A DNA stretch of 64,000 bases from Phoma sp. XZ068. Its lineage: Eukaryota; Ascomycota; Dothideomycetes; Pleosporales; Didymellaceae. The notes beneath the pieces were generated by a model that did not search any database, was not told the origin of the DNA, and saw only the letters and a list, made by a program, of their open reading frames with translations. Location of the stretch: the NCBI GenBank assembly GCA_004835665.1, contig RBKR01000017.1:992001-1056000 (forward strand), given 5' to 3'. Positions 22,890 to 34,401 of the stretch are shown here, piece after piece. The translations under genes were made by a program, and so were the position numbers. Within the stretch, counting starts at the first letter, position 1. Each line of letters opens with the position of its first letter.

Positions 22890-23686
22890 TGGGGAAATAG
22901 TGGCACAAGCCAGCATCAGGTTAGATCATGTTGAGTAGAAGAGAGGGATGTCAAGGTTCGAATTTGGGTGTATATATTTTGACACAAGGTTCTACACATT
23001 TAGCCGTTTGAGGTGACAGGAGCTTACAATGCTGTCGCTCATAAGCTAGCTTGATTCAGATTAGCTCCCAAAGATATTTATAATGTGACGATAAGGTTCC
23101 TCCAGCTCAGGTGACATGATGGTATTGATTGGAAGGTTGCGTGCATCTAGCTTGGCAGCATTGAAATTGTATAGTCAGTCAGAAAAAAAAAATTGGTGCT
23201 GCATCTGCCATGGATGTATTTGTGCAGATGTCCTGCAATATTGGCGGCCTTACGACATGGTGAAGGTATCCTTGGAAGGTGACGTGGAGGGGTGTATCCA
23301 TATGTGGATTTTCTCCTTATCAATATCGCTTCGTTCGTGAGCAAAACCTGTGCCGGGACAGAGCAGTATATCCATATGGTTTCTGATCGTATTTGGCCAT
23401 CTTGGTAGAGCACATTTATCAATGCGTATTACGAAACGGTTAGGGATTGTTCGACGGGTAGAACTTGTTTTCCGGCACCTTTCTGCTCGGGGAGGTTAGA
23501 GACCGCGGGGACATTGGCGTATTTAAGTCGAATTAAGAAGGAGAAGGGTGAGTGCAATGCCTGAAACACCAGTAGGTCAAGGGGAAAGTCCATAAGGCCC
23601 GAGTCTAATTATTATAGCATGTCAAACTGGTAGTTTGAGTGAATCTGCGCAAACGACGAGCTTCGCAAGGCCACGAGACAGAAATG
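22890..23686. other. Intergenic region between convergent genes
   Basis: About 800 bp lie between the malate dehydrogenase stop and the 3' end of the regulator on the other strand. A GGTTCGAAT string at 22956-22964 resembles a tRNA B box, but no cloverleaf forms around it. Nothing else is visible. Confidence 0.5.
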
Positions 23687-26216
23687 TCAAATATCGTGTG
23701 GCCCTGCATTATTCTCGACCAGATCTAGTAGAGGCCCCCACGCAGCTCCATCGAAGACATCATAAAATGCGGATGGCCCTGAACCCGAAGCGTATACATG
23801 TGTTGCACTCATCCCAAGGCTGCACTCGTCGAATTGAAAGGAATGATTGCTCGTATCGTACTGTTGCATCATTTGATTGTGTTGAAAGGAGTATCCGTAA
23901 TGGGGATCTCTTGTCTGCGAGACAAATATTGGATCCACAGTTGCAAAATGATCGTCATTATGAACGTGGTTAGAATTTGTATCAAAGCCCGGGTTGATAC
24001 TAGGCAGGTTGTCGACTGAAATCACGGAAGTCGGTGTATACCTCCGCAAAGGCGTTATCGAAGCATGCGACGGCTGCATCGTATTTCGAGAAGATTTTCG
24101 CCGTTGCTGGTTGTGATCCATTTCGTGGTTTTCTAAAGAATCACCGTTGAGGGTAGTGTCTTCTCTCGGCCGCTTACTACCTCGTGCGTATGCTGAGTGG
24201 ACCGACTGTCCGTTCGTTGGGCCTATGCTATGGGCTCTACCATGTAACGTCTCTGGAGGATCTGGGTTCTGGATATTGTCCAATAGCATGGACAGAACTT
24301 GATGACAGTTCTGAGCCATTTGCCACTTTGGTGTCATGTCCTTGAGGATTTTAAGTGAAGCAGTGATATCACTACTAAGGTTAGCCGTTGGCTCTCAAAC
24401 TTTATGAATACGATGCAAACACCTACTTCATGGCATCTATCCTGTTATGGAGTCCCAATTGGCAGGTGAATGCCATGACTAAACCGCTCATCCAGACACT
24501 GTGTATCGACCCTGGCCAGAACAGTACGCCTCCAGAGTTCATATGAGACTCTAATGTTCGGATAATCGACCGTGCTGCTCCAATGCATATTTGCGCAGCA
24601 TACCGGAACTCTGCACATGCCGGGTCGAGAGACAGTGACGGTCGATTTACAAGAAGTAACAACTGCTGGCGCGCAACCCAGAAAAATACATCTCGGTTGA
24701 GTGATGCAGGTAGCACTTCATTTCTCCTCAAAGAGGTGAGAAATGGCTGCGTCAAGCCATTACCCCAAGCATCGATGTCAGCTTTGAGGAAAAGGATTTT
24801 CTGATGGCTGGCTGTACGGGCATGAATGGATTTGTGGAAAAGTTCCATCATCCGTCCAATCAATTGGGAGTAACACACGAACTGTGCTTGAGCAGTTTGG
24901 TTCTCTTGGCGCCGCTGTGACATGTGTTCAGCGTCAGATGCATTGCTGTCTGGTAGGGCTGCCGATCGCTCCTCCGTATCTGGTCGAATTGAACCTTCCC
25001 GAGGTCGGTTCCTAGGACTTTCCGACGCTTGGCGTGCTGATATGTGTTGTCGATTTGGATGGTTGGCTGGTAGATGTAACACGGTCTCCTCTGGCGACGT
25101 TCCTTCATCCGTTTCGTTCATATTACCCACAGGCTGGTGGAGATCAATAGCTCCTGGCGCACAAACATCGAAGTCCGAATCTTGGATGCCGAGCGGATGA
25201 CCTAAAGTTTGGCTCACATAACGATCTAAGCAGTACGCACTCCAGAATACTCGTTTCCTCATGTCGTGATCCTCTTTACTCAAATGCGTGTATCGCACTG
25301 GACATCGGTGCAAACCTGATTTGAATATAGATCGCAAGGCTAGTCCACCAACGGTTGATGCAGCGCGCACATCCATAATTGCAACGAGAAATAGCTTTGC
25401 AGCTAGTAGTGCTTGTATGGAAAGTAAGTCGCTTTTGAGTGAAACGATGCTCAAAGCAAGCATCAGCTGTTCTTCTGACCACGTCTGTGACGTTCCCAGT
25501 GGAGGAAGATCAGGTCTATCGAGCTTGGCAATGTTGAACAGGCAGTTGAAGACAATTGCAGCGCTCAGCGACTTGGGCTTCCCACCTTGCTCTGCAGCAT
25601 ATGCATCTTCCAGGTCGCTCAGGCAAGTTGGGCCGTGTAAGAATGGAAGCAAGGGGTGCCATGTCCGAAAGTAAGTGATTAAGAGCTCTTTAGCAACATC
25701 GTGGTCAGGAAGCTCTCCCAGTTCTTTGAAGAATGCACCCCCACTTTGAATCGATGGGGATCCTGCCGACCCTCCTCTCACGTTCAACCACTCGGGGCCC
25801 GAATGGGTCTCAGGCCCTACGATGCAGTCTTCGGGCGAGGGCAAGTTTGCAAAACTGGTATTGACACGGTCGTGATTTGTTGTTGCTGTTTGGCGCCGAT
25901 CTGCTGTTGCGGCAGCCTGAGAGAATGCGCGTCTAACGGTGTTGATGAAGAAGACGCCAGACGAGCTTCCTACGAACGAACTCTCACCATTCGATCGTGC
26001 TCGCAAAGTGCCAATCTCACTGGGCATGAGCATTGAGGATTGGGGTGGAAGAAGCGCATACCGAGAACAGGAGGCTGGTCTCGAACAATAAGTTGAGTGC
26101 TGGGTCGTGGGCAAAGGCCGGCTAGCGTTACCCCACAGTAGGGCTTTAGCGCGACACGGGAACTTGGTAAACAGCTGAGCATCAAGAGGCGGCACATTGT
26201 TTCTCCTAGCGTGCAT
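23687..26216 (-). CDS. Fungal-specific transcription factor domain protein, zinc cluster not found
   Basis: Exons 24427-26216 and 23687-24374, joined across a 52-nt phase-2 intron, give about 825 residues from the ATG at 26216. The linker GESSFVGSSSGVFFINTVRRAF and the helical block from about residue 165 (LLITYFRTWHPLLPFLHGPT, SLSAAIVFNCLFNIAKL, ALRSIFKSGLHR, MRKRVFWSAYCLDRY) match the fungal_trans regulatory domain (PF04082) of acid- and sugar-utilisation activators. The C-terminal 230 residues are polar and Asn/His-rich, like an activation region. No CX2CX6C zinc cluster is present upstream in any minus-strand frame that I can join, although the first ~65 residues look unlike protein of this family. 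Either the DNA-binding exon is lost or mis-modelled, or the protein works without it. It lies beside the MFS permease. Confidence 0.82.
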
Positions 26217-26398
26217 CGGTTTACGAGTATTATCGTTGATCTCCTCAATATTTTAAACTCTAATGAACGGTCAAATTAACGAGATTGGAGCCCCAACAGT
26301 GAGTTTGTCTGCGCCTCATTGATTCCTGCACACTTTTATACCTAGGTATCAGCCTATAGTCGAGTCTACCTGTATGGGATCGTTTCGTTCATCGTGGA

Positions 26399-28168
26399 TT
26401 AATAAACGTAAAACAATGTTGCTTCGCTGTCGGACTGTCGAAGCTTTCGATTAGACCGCAAAAGACCAAACTTCATCACCCAGGCACCGAGCATGCAAGC
26501 TAGCGAAAACCCGGCGCTGGTTCCCATCGCGACTGTATAGCGTGGCTCGTCAGACTTTGGCCAAAGATACTAGCAATCAGTAAGCACGAGAACGAAGACC
26601 TAATGTTCTAGCAACGTACCGGAGTCCATATGAAGCTGACGTTTGCGATGGAGTTGACAATAGCATAAGCTGATGCCTTCTTCTCCTGAGTCTGTCCACA
26701 TGTGCTTCCAACCCATCCTAAGATGATACTATTCACTCCGTACGTTCCGATTGTGAAAACAAACATCGCAAAGTACCTGACAGCAGTATTCAAGGTTGCG
26801 CAAGCAAGAACAAAACCAACAATCGCTATGATCTTCGAGATCGTAATATGCCATGTCCGCTCGTTGAATCGTCCAGAGGATATCGACCAAGCGATAGATA
26901 CGGCTCCTGCAATCAGATATGGCGGACAGGTGAGGACCAATGTAATGGTCGTGTTGAAGCCCAGAGTCCTGGCGGATGTCAGTTTTCCGTCCTTTCCCAA
27001 AGGTCAAACAAAACTCACTCAACAACGCTCGGAAAGAAATTCTTGAAGCTATTTGCGCTCAAATGGGAATGCTGCATGAAGGCAAATAACCAGACTCGGT
27101 AGTCCGACATGGCCTCCTTTAGCCCGGCAAACGTAGAGGATTTATCGCGTTTCCCCACCGTCTCGCGAGCAATTCGATCATAAGCAAGCTGTCGCTCCTC
27201 AGGGCTAAGCCACTTAGTAGTAAGAGGTTCATCCGGAAGGGTGAAACCCGCAGCAATTGCGACCGCAAATGTAACAGCGCCTTGTAGAATAAACAACCTA
27301 ACTATGATTGAGTCAAGCGTTCCGAGTGAGTAGTGGAACGACGTACCATTGCCAGCCTGCAAGCCCTCCTTTCTTGTCCAAACCGGAGAATATGCCTGCG
27401 GCAATCAAGCCAGCGAAAGCTGTTGCCAAGATATTGCCTGTGTATAGAATTGAAATCCGCGTGGCGACTTCTTTCCGAGTGTAAAAGGTTGATAGCAAGT
27501 AAAGTGCGCCCGGATAATACGGAGCCTCAGTCACACCCAGGAACAGCCGCGTAAGCAGTAGTCCGTGGTAGTTTGTTGCCAGCGCAGTCAAAGCCGACAC
27601 AATCGCCCATACTGCCATCCAGAACGATAGATAGAGTGAAGGCCGCACGCGTGTCAGAATCATGTTTGAGGGGATCTGGCCGATAATGTAGCCGACGAAT
27701 AAGATCGAGACGCAGGTTTGATATTCGGTTCCTTTTAGTTTCTGGATGCACATTAGACAGCCATTGTGAGAAGACTTATGAGGGACCATGGAGACGTACA
27801 GTATCCTTCTCTAACGTATTCAAGCGTGCAAGAGCGATTGCATTTCTATCCAGATAGTCTTTGTGGCCGTCAGTGTAATTCTCAGGAGATTATGTTTGAG
27901 GACCACATACTGAGCCAAAACATCAGCCAGAGCGTGGGCTGTGAAGCGTCAGCGATCATACGAGTTTTAGAACTGGCTATCTAACCATGATCCACAAATC
28001 TAGCTTCTTAACGAGTTTCATTTCAGCCGGGGATGTCTTCGCATGAGCACCAGAGTAATCCAATCCCTCTACGTCGGGCTCCAGTTTAGTGAAGCTTTGG
28101 TGGGTTTCAACTACCTCGAGTTGCTCGGAGGAGTTCTTGTTTAACATTCTGTGGGTCTTTGTATCCAT
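26399..28168 (-). CDS. MFS permease, anion:cation symporter family (Dal5/tartrate-permease type)
   Basis: Seven exons (27986-28168, 27911-27938, 27800-27858, 27347-27741, 27019-27297, 26620-26968, 26399-26569) with six introns of 47-58 nt give 487 residues. Landmarks are the cytosolic leader ending KKLDLWIM, NYLDRNAIALARL after helix 1, QTCVSILFVGYIIGQIPSN, the VRPSLYLSFWMAVWA helix, LFLGVTEAPYYPGAL, GWQWLFILQGAVTF, the central loop with PDEP and LSPEERQLAYDRI, and YLWPKSDEPRY near the end. This is the ACS family, which carries organic anions (allantoate, nicotinate, tartrate in bacteria) with cations at the plasma membrane. With the neighbouring dehydrogenases a tartrate-like dicarboxylate is a reasonable guess. 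Confidence 0.9.
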
Positions 28169-29029
28169 TTGGCCGGCTGCTGTGTGGTATGAAAGCTCTC
28201 TTGTACTGTAGGTATGACCAAAGTCTTGTGAAGATAAACATGAATCCTGCACCAGGCACTTACTTATATAACTTTTATCTCCCCAGAAATGGCTATCGAG
28301 TAGCAGTCATGCACACAAATTACCCCGCTTCCCCAGATTCTTGTTGTGTACCTGTAGCATCGATCCGGGGCAGTTGATTCAACCTCGATTTGAATATTAG
28401 CGCGCATCTCAAGAGGCTAAACTATCTTCCCTAGCTGAGCGGTCATGACAAAAGACCTATTTACCCAGCCTTCTCAGATTGCTTACAGCACCGTATACAT
28501 GGATAGCAGCATGTGACGTTGTGCACTTAATGGTTTATAATTCGAGGGTGCCATAGTCCTCTCCACTAGGACACTGTCCCCTAGTGTACCCTTTCTCAGA
28601 CGTTGTTTGTGACAAGAGGCCTTTCTAACGTTGACAAAGAATCCATCTCAACACCTGTGCTCGTGGTAATGCGAGCTGGTCGAAACCGAGACTAAGCTTT
28701 GTAGTCCTGCGAAAATGCTCTCGTCATCCGGACCCGGATACAGAAGCTTTCGCGGCTCCCGCAGGTTTGCTTAATTCGGTACCTAGGTAGTCCAAATGGC
28801 GCAACGTTTGTCTGAGCAGACCAACTCTAGTGCCGCCACAAACCAAGGGTCAATGCGCTAGGTTGCCACTGGGCGGAGTTTGTGCCGAGGGAGCTGACCC
28901 CGCGGCAGAACTTTCTACCGCGCTTCAATGATCAGTATTTGGCTCTCAGAACACGCCTCGAAGCGCGGCAAATAACGATTACTCTGCGGTCTTCAATCGG
29001 TATTAGCACGATCGACTAAAGTCTTGTGA
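28169..29029. promoter_or_regulatory. Divergent promoter region, permease and Zn2Cys6 protein
   Basis: This 861-bp spacer lies between divergently transcribed genes. A CCGGACCCGG string near 28726-28736 is a possible Zn2Cys6 binding site, because it has paired CGG/CCG triplets. No gene is visible in it. Confidence 0.4.
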
Positions 29030-29985
29030 ATGGCCACCAAGCTCCCAGAAAAAAACACTAGAGCTAGTATTGCATGTTCCGCATGTCGTGCGAGGAAACA
29101 TCGAGTATGTCTTACACCTTAATGATTTTTATTCCTTCGCTGAGTCAGACGTATATAGTGTAGTGGAGAAAAGTGAGTTCTGCTCTATCCAGCTCTGGCA
29201 CGGACTTGGCCCCTGATCACTTTTCTGTATAGGCCTCGCTGTGCTCAATGTAGGTCAAATGATCTCGCATGTGAATGGCCAACTCAACTCAAGAGGTTTG
29301 TTAGTCCTCTGTCTCCTTGTTGAGTGGAGATTGACTACGAAGGGGTCCGCCGAAACAATACATCCAAAGCTTAGAGGCAAGGCTGTCGCAGACCGAAAAT
29401 GTGCTGCTTGCATTGTTGTCGCAAGTCTCTGCTGAGCAACTTGAAGCAAGCTTCCAGCAGAGCCCACTATCCGGCAAAAACAATAATTCAGGATCATTGG
29501 AGCACCAGGCAGAAATAAGCTTCGACGGCTCATCGACAGCTCGGAAGGAGCTCACTTACTGGAATCAGTTTCCTTTAGACTCGCCCGAGAATGTTCGATA
29601 TTGGTGGCAACACAGATCTACGCCAGAGCAATCGTCCAGAGAACACCCCAAGGAAGGAAACACGGCATTCATTATGGGCAACGTAACAGAAATACCGTCG
29701 TCTACTACTCCGTCTACTGTACCGTTCCTTAATAGATCTCAGGATGAAAGCGGGTTGCCACATCCTTTCGTGCGAAGCACTGAAATCGAATCTTTCGAAG
29801 TTGAAGCTTCGGATGATGGGACATTAGATCGAGCATTCGACGCAGAGACAGAAAATGAGACAGATTATGCAACAAGTATAGGATATGATGCAAACAAGGC
29901 CCCGATATTCACAGGACAGCCTGCTGCAAGGACGGCGAGTGTCTTGAAGCTACCAGAGGAGTTCAAGCAAGATTATTTATGGTGA
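29030..29985 (+). CDS. Short Zn2Cys6 DNA-binding protein without regulatory domain
   Basis: Four exons (29030-29104, 29159-29172, 29233-29295, 29343-29985) give 264 residues. The zinc cluster is spread over three exons and becomes perfect when spliced: C-SA-C-RARKHR-C-SGEKPR-C-AQ-C-RSNDLA-C, i.e. CX2CX6CX6CX2CX6C. Exon 2 is just 14 nt. The cluster is followed by KRGPPKQYIQSLEARLSQ and a leucine-rich coiled coil (TENVLLALLSQVSAEQL), the usual dimerisation linker. The remaining ~190 residues are acidic and Ser/Thr-rich; the large fungal_trans domain is absent. The stop at 29983-29985 is followed by no continuing frame. It could be a stand-alone DNA-binding subunit or a truncated regulator, and is divergent from the permease. 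Confidence 0.85.
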
Positions 29986-30264
29986 ACAATTTAATAATAT
30001 CAAGACACAATTGATGAAACTCGTTACCGTTGAGATTAGATTGCTTTGACGCCATTTAGGAGGGTACGCGACGGTGGGTATTGGTACCTATCACAGGGTC
30101 CGGTTCCTTCTTTTCCACATTCATTTCAACACCCTTTCGTATGGCACTATTTCCTTTATCACAAAAGGCATCACATGACCTACACGATGATCAAGATCAC
30201 TAAGCAAGTCGACACTTGTTCAAAACCTGGAAATTGTTCTCCCAAATTTATCGAATTCTAGGGT

Positions 30265-31314
30265 CTATTTGCAAGGCAAATGCTCCGGAACAATGCTCAG
30301 GAGCTCTTCCCCAAGTACTCCCCGTCTAGCGTTTTCCATAGCATGCGCTTCCATTTTTGCCAATGTCTCCACTGTATGTGTACCGAGGTGAGGAACTAGC
30401 AACGCTCGTTCATTCTTCACCAGACGTTCATCAACCAAAGGTTCCTTCTCGTATACGTCCAGGCCCACGGCTGCAATGTGGCCGTCATCCAACGCCCGTG
30501 CCATGGCTGCCTCATCTATGATCGCCCCACGAGCAGTGTTCACAATGACAACACCTTTCTTCATCTTCGCAATCTCGTTTTCTCCTATGAGATGTTTCGT
30601 TTTAGAGGAAAGCGGAACATGTACCGAGATGATGTCGCTCTCTGCGATCACTTGGTCGAAGGAGACGTAAAGTGCCCCTGCCGCTTGTTTTTCAGGCAAT
30701 GGGTTTCGATTATGATAAACGACCTTCAAGCCAAACGGTTCCGCCCTAAGCTTGACGGCGCGGCCGATTCGTCCCATACCGATGATACCAAGCGTCTTTC
30801 CCTGGGGATCATGACCAAAGTCAACACCCTTCTTGAAGTTTCCTTGTCGAAGACTGTTGAAAGATGGATTCAATTGACGCAAGGCGCCTAGCATCAAGAA
30901 GATCGTAAGGTCGGCAGTAGCGTTGGTGACTGGGTCTGGCGCGTATGTAACGATGATGTTGCGAGCGGCACAGGCTTCAACATCAATCTGGTCGTAACCA
31001 GCGCCATTATGACAGATGTACCTCAACGAAGGTGGAAGATGGTCAATCAGTTCCTTGTCAAAATTTCCGGCCACCTACCAGTAATTAGTAAATGTGAAAC
31101 TGCTTTGTGTATCTTGGCTTACGGCTCCACTCGCGGACGTTCGGTAGATTGCTCGGATATCATTGTATTTCGTGCGAATGTCCGAGAAGAACTCTTGACG
31201 CGAGGTACTTGTAACCACTTCAGTTGAAGCTACCTTTTGCAACGCTTCATATGCTTGTCGTGCATGACGAACAGGATTGAAGAACAAGATGCGGGGTTGA
31301 ATTTTGACGGCCAT
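30265..31314 (-). CDS. D-isomer-specific 2-hydroxyacid dehydrogenase (glyoxylate/hydroxypyruvate reductase type)
   Basis: Two exons (31123-31314 and 30265-31074) separated by a 48-nt intron give 333 residues. The NAD(P) loop is GIIGMGRIGRAVKLRAEPFG. Catalytic residues are visible: Arg in NTARGAIIDE, Glu in VGLDVYEKEP and His in VPHLGTHT. The protein resembles yeast Gor1 glyoxylate reductase. Members reduce glyoxylate, hydroxypyruvate or related 2-keto acids to D-hydroxy acids. In the setting of a tartrate-type dehydrogenase, hydroxypyruvate to D-glycerate is an attractive step (inference). It is transcribed towards the Zn2Cys6 gene. Confidence 0.92.
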
Positions 31315-32175
31315 TTTCTGTCGTAGTTTTGTTATGGTTTGCTATGTCAATTGATGTAAGATGTGGTGTAACAACCCCGCAGATTATAACTAGTCTCTTA
31401 CACAGACTCAAACGCACCGGCGTCGGTACATGATTTAGGCGCGTGGACGGATTGGGGATATCATGGCGGCAGATCATTTAACCGCGCATATCGGAATGTT
31501 AGTTCCAGCAAGACTTAAGCCGAACGTTTTAGCGACAGCTCTTCGTACCGGAATGTAGCACAAGTGTATTTCTTTTGGCGCACAGCTTCGCAGTCTTGAA
31601 CGATACCTGCGCATGCAAATGAGATCCTGGCCGCAGAGTCCAAACGCGGTAACTGACCTAAACATGCTGAGCAAGAACCTTTAAACAATGGATTTATATT
31701 TCGTTGTTTCAATCTAGCTTATTGCAATCAAACAATTTGCCAAAACTTTCGTATACAAGATTAGGTATCATTGAGCTCATCATTGAGCCTGGAGCCTGGC
31801 GGTCGATTCATGATAGCTTCCCATGCAGCGTGATTGAAAGGTAAAACTCAAGGTTCTGTGTACTCCAATAACCACTACAAGAAAAGTCCATACCCTCCTG
31901 TGCACCAAATCTGACGTATCTGATTCGCAGGCACGACATGTGGGCACGCCTTGTACCCGGTGTTCGCAGCCTTGCGCTCTGACAGCTGAGCAATCAACCA
32001 GCTTACAAATACAATCAACGAGTACCTTGCAACACAGTCGCCATTATAGACTGATTTTGCGAGATCATAGCACGCCTGAAAGATAGCAAGAAATACAAAT
32101 GGTGGAAATTTGTCCAGAACAAACCAGACGCTGCAGTGGTGGCATAAGCTTTCGATCCAGCCTTAACCAGCAAAC
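31315..32175. other. Intergenic region between divergent dehydrogenases
   Basis: The promoters of the hydroxyacid dehydrogenase and the MDR enzyme lie in this 861-bp region. The right half contains the possible zinc-cluster relic listed at 31931-32092. Nothing else is recognised. Confidence 0.45.
31931..32092 (+). pseudogene. Possible relic of a Zn2Cys6 regulator
   Basis: A plus-strand open stretch reads RHVGTPCTRCSQPC followed by a Ser/Thr/Gln-rich linker, resembling the second half of a Zn2Cys6 cluster (GTPCTRC...C). Upstream only ACSVIE-like sequence, in a non-matching frame, could be the first half. No start codon or regulatory domain can be joined. This may be chance. Confidence 0.2.
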
Positions 32176-33441
32176 ATGACTTCAACAGAGACCAATCTCG
32201 CATGGACTATTCCCAGCCACGCAACTTCAACAACCCACCTCGAAAAGCGCTCACTCGCTATACCAACCGCAGGGCCCCACCAGGTGCTAGTCCGTCTAAC
32301 CGCTGCATCGCTGAATTATCGCGACCTTCTTGTCGCAACACGCTCGCCAGATTACCCAGGCATCGATGGGCTACCGGGCAACCACAAACCAGGTGTCATC
32401 CCATGTTCTGACGGTGCCGGTATAATCCACATCGCAGGGTCTTCGTCTCAGTGGGCTGGCCGCGAAGGTACGAGAGTGCTGCTGCACCCAAACGAGTGGC
32501 TGTCAGGCGACGTAAGGAACTTGGACTTGACTAAGGTGTTTGGTGCAGCAGGAGAAGACGGTACGCAATTTTGACTCTGTCTCCGTCTTTTGGAAGAGTA
32601 AACTTAACCCGTTTAGGTCTTCTGCAACAATGGGTGGTTGTACCAGACGAGAGAATAATCGAAGCACCAGAGCACTTGAAAGATGTAGAAAGTGCAAGTC
32701 TACAAACTGCTGGCGTAACAGCTTGGAGCGCGATCAGGGAGGGCCTTGATGCATCTTTGAGCGGAGAGCTTAGTGACTGGAAGGATGGAAAACGACTGGA
32801 GGGAAAGACGATTTTGACGCAGGGAACGGGTGGAGTGAGCTGCTTCGCCATCCAAGTATGAACGATAGGAGAAATGCGTCGCTACAACGCTGACAATGCT
32901 AGATTGCAGCAGCTCTGGGAGCGACAGTAATTGCAACCTCATCCTCGGATGCCAAACTGGCCTTCGCCAAGAAACTCGGCGCAACGCATGGCATCAACTA
33001 CGCCACACATCCCGCCTGGGACCAAGAAGTGCTGCGGCTTACAGAAGGCAAGGGTGTAGACCATGTGATCGAGCTAGGAGGTGCTCGCACGCTGCTGAAG
33101 TCCGTCAACAGCGTTCGACGTGGTGGTTTGGTCAGTCTGATAGGCATTCTTTCTGCGCCTCAAGACCTACCGGCTGAGATTATACCAAGCTTGCTGTTTG
33201 GAGGAAAGACGGGTGAGTTCCATACAACTTTCTGATGCATTGGTGCTGATGCGTATTAGTGAAGGGCTGTGTTGCATTTAATCGAGATGTGACCGCCGAG
33301 TTTGCGAAATTTGCTGAGCAACACAGCATTCAGCCGGTTGTAGCGAAGGAGTTCGAGTTCGACGACGCAATTGCGGCATTTGAAGCGTTGCAGAACCAGA
33401 CTGAGGTTGGAAAGATTGTGATCAAGATCAGCGATGAGTGA
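32176..33441 (+). CDS. Zinc-independent MDR enzyme, quinone oxidoreductase-like
   Basis: Four exons (32176-32560, 32617-32855, 32903-33212, 33260-33441) give 371 residues of the medium-chain dehydrogenase/reductase superfamily. The GroES-like half includes VLVRLTAASLNYRDLLVA and IPCSDGAGIIHIAG. The Rossmann half has TILTQGTGGVSCFAIQIAAALGATVIATSSS. The catalytic-zinc ligands of alcohol dehydrogenases are not present in the expected places (an Asn-Tyr replaces Cys after SL), so an NADPH:quinone or enoyl-reductase-like reaction is expected. It may belong to the organic-acid gene set or be an unrelated neighbour. Confidence 0.88.
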
Positions 33442-33975
33442 GGGGGAGTATCGCAACTTCCATCGCGGTGTGAAGTCGCGAACGTCGAACAAAGGCGCGA
33501 TGCTTATTGCCCTGATTTTCCCTTCTATATTCCCTCTTTATGCTCCCGTGGTCCAATTACCTTATTGCCGCTCGTTTCGACCTGTGGGCCCGCCACGTTC
33601 GGAAGCTGCGCGTGTGGGCTGATGTTCTTCGGTGTTAGCTCCAGATCGGCCCAATCCGGAAGGAATCATGCCACTTTCAACCACGCGAAGGATAATTCTG
33701 TCTTGGGACCTTACGAAAGTGTTGGATTTGGGCAGACGAGGGCAGGTGATCAAATACTACATAGGGTGCGATGTCGCACAGCTCGTGTAACTTGAAACTC
33801 TATACTCATTTTGAGACATTACAACGTCGACCTTTTCTTGTTCTTAAGCACCTGTTCACAGTCTTTTAATACAGTTAGACCGGTATCGTACACGTCGTAC
33901 ACGCCTACCAGAACAACCTAAACTTCCTGAGGCAGCATTCGCAACGCCAGATACAAACTTCTCTCCAATTTCAGG
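33442..33975. other. Intergenic region
   Basis: This 534-bp region holds the 3' flank of the MDR gene and the promoter of the small membrane protein. The short frames here show no motif. Confidence 0.5.
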
Positions 33976-34212
33976 ATGTGGTTCACCCGCGGCTTCTCCC
34001 TCACAAATTTCGTCATTGGCAGTTCGGCACTTTCATTTCAAGTTTTCGTCCTATATCCGTGGCACGAGCAACTAGATGAAGAGTTTAAGGAGCTGAGGAG
34101 AGAACACGCGAGGTTGCTGGACGAAACGCACAAGCAACATGGACTGGAGTTGGGGAGGATTAGGGAGCAGTTGGAGCAGTTGAGGCGGGAGAGGGCAGGT
34201 TGGTTTCGATGA
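33976..34212 (+). CDS. Small single-pass membrane protein with coiled coil
   Basis: The 78-residue frame has one N-terminal hydrophobic helix (LTNFVIGSSALSFQVFVLYPW) preceded by MWFTRGFS, then a highly charged helix (EEFKELRREHARLL through EQLEQLRRERAG) with heptad spacing. The basic start and small size are typical of mitochondrial inner-membrane assembly factors, but I cannot name a family. The ATG is preceded by a purine (CAGGATG) and the frame is closed upstream. Confidence 0.6.
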   Translation: MWFTRGFSLTNFVIGSSALSFQVFVLYPWHEQLDEEFKELRREHARLLDETHKQHGLELGRIREQLEQLRRERAGWFR

Positions 34213-34401
34213 GGAGTGACTTAGGTGACGTAGAGGGCATTTCTTGTAGACGATCGTTAAGAGAAGAGTATACGTACAGCTTAAAGGTATGTGCGTGATC
34301 TGAGACGAATTGGCAGATATAAGCTGACGACTCATGACAGGGGTATGGAAAACTTGATTTATCTAAACATTATATATTCTCCGCATTTCTCGAAACGATA
34401 G

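Noticed and set aside
22956..22964. GGTTCGAAT string resembling a tRNA B box
   Set aside because: Flanking bases do not form a T stem, and there is no A box or acceptor stem at the right distance.
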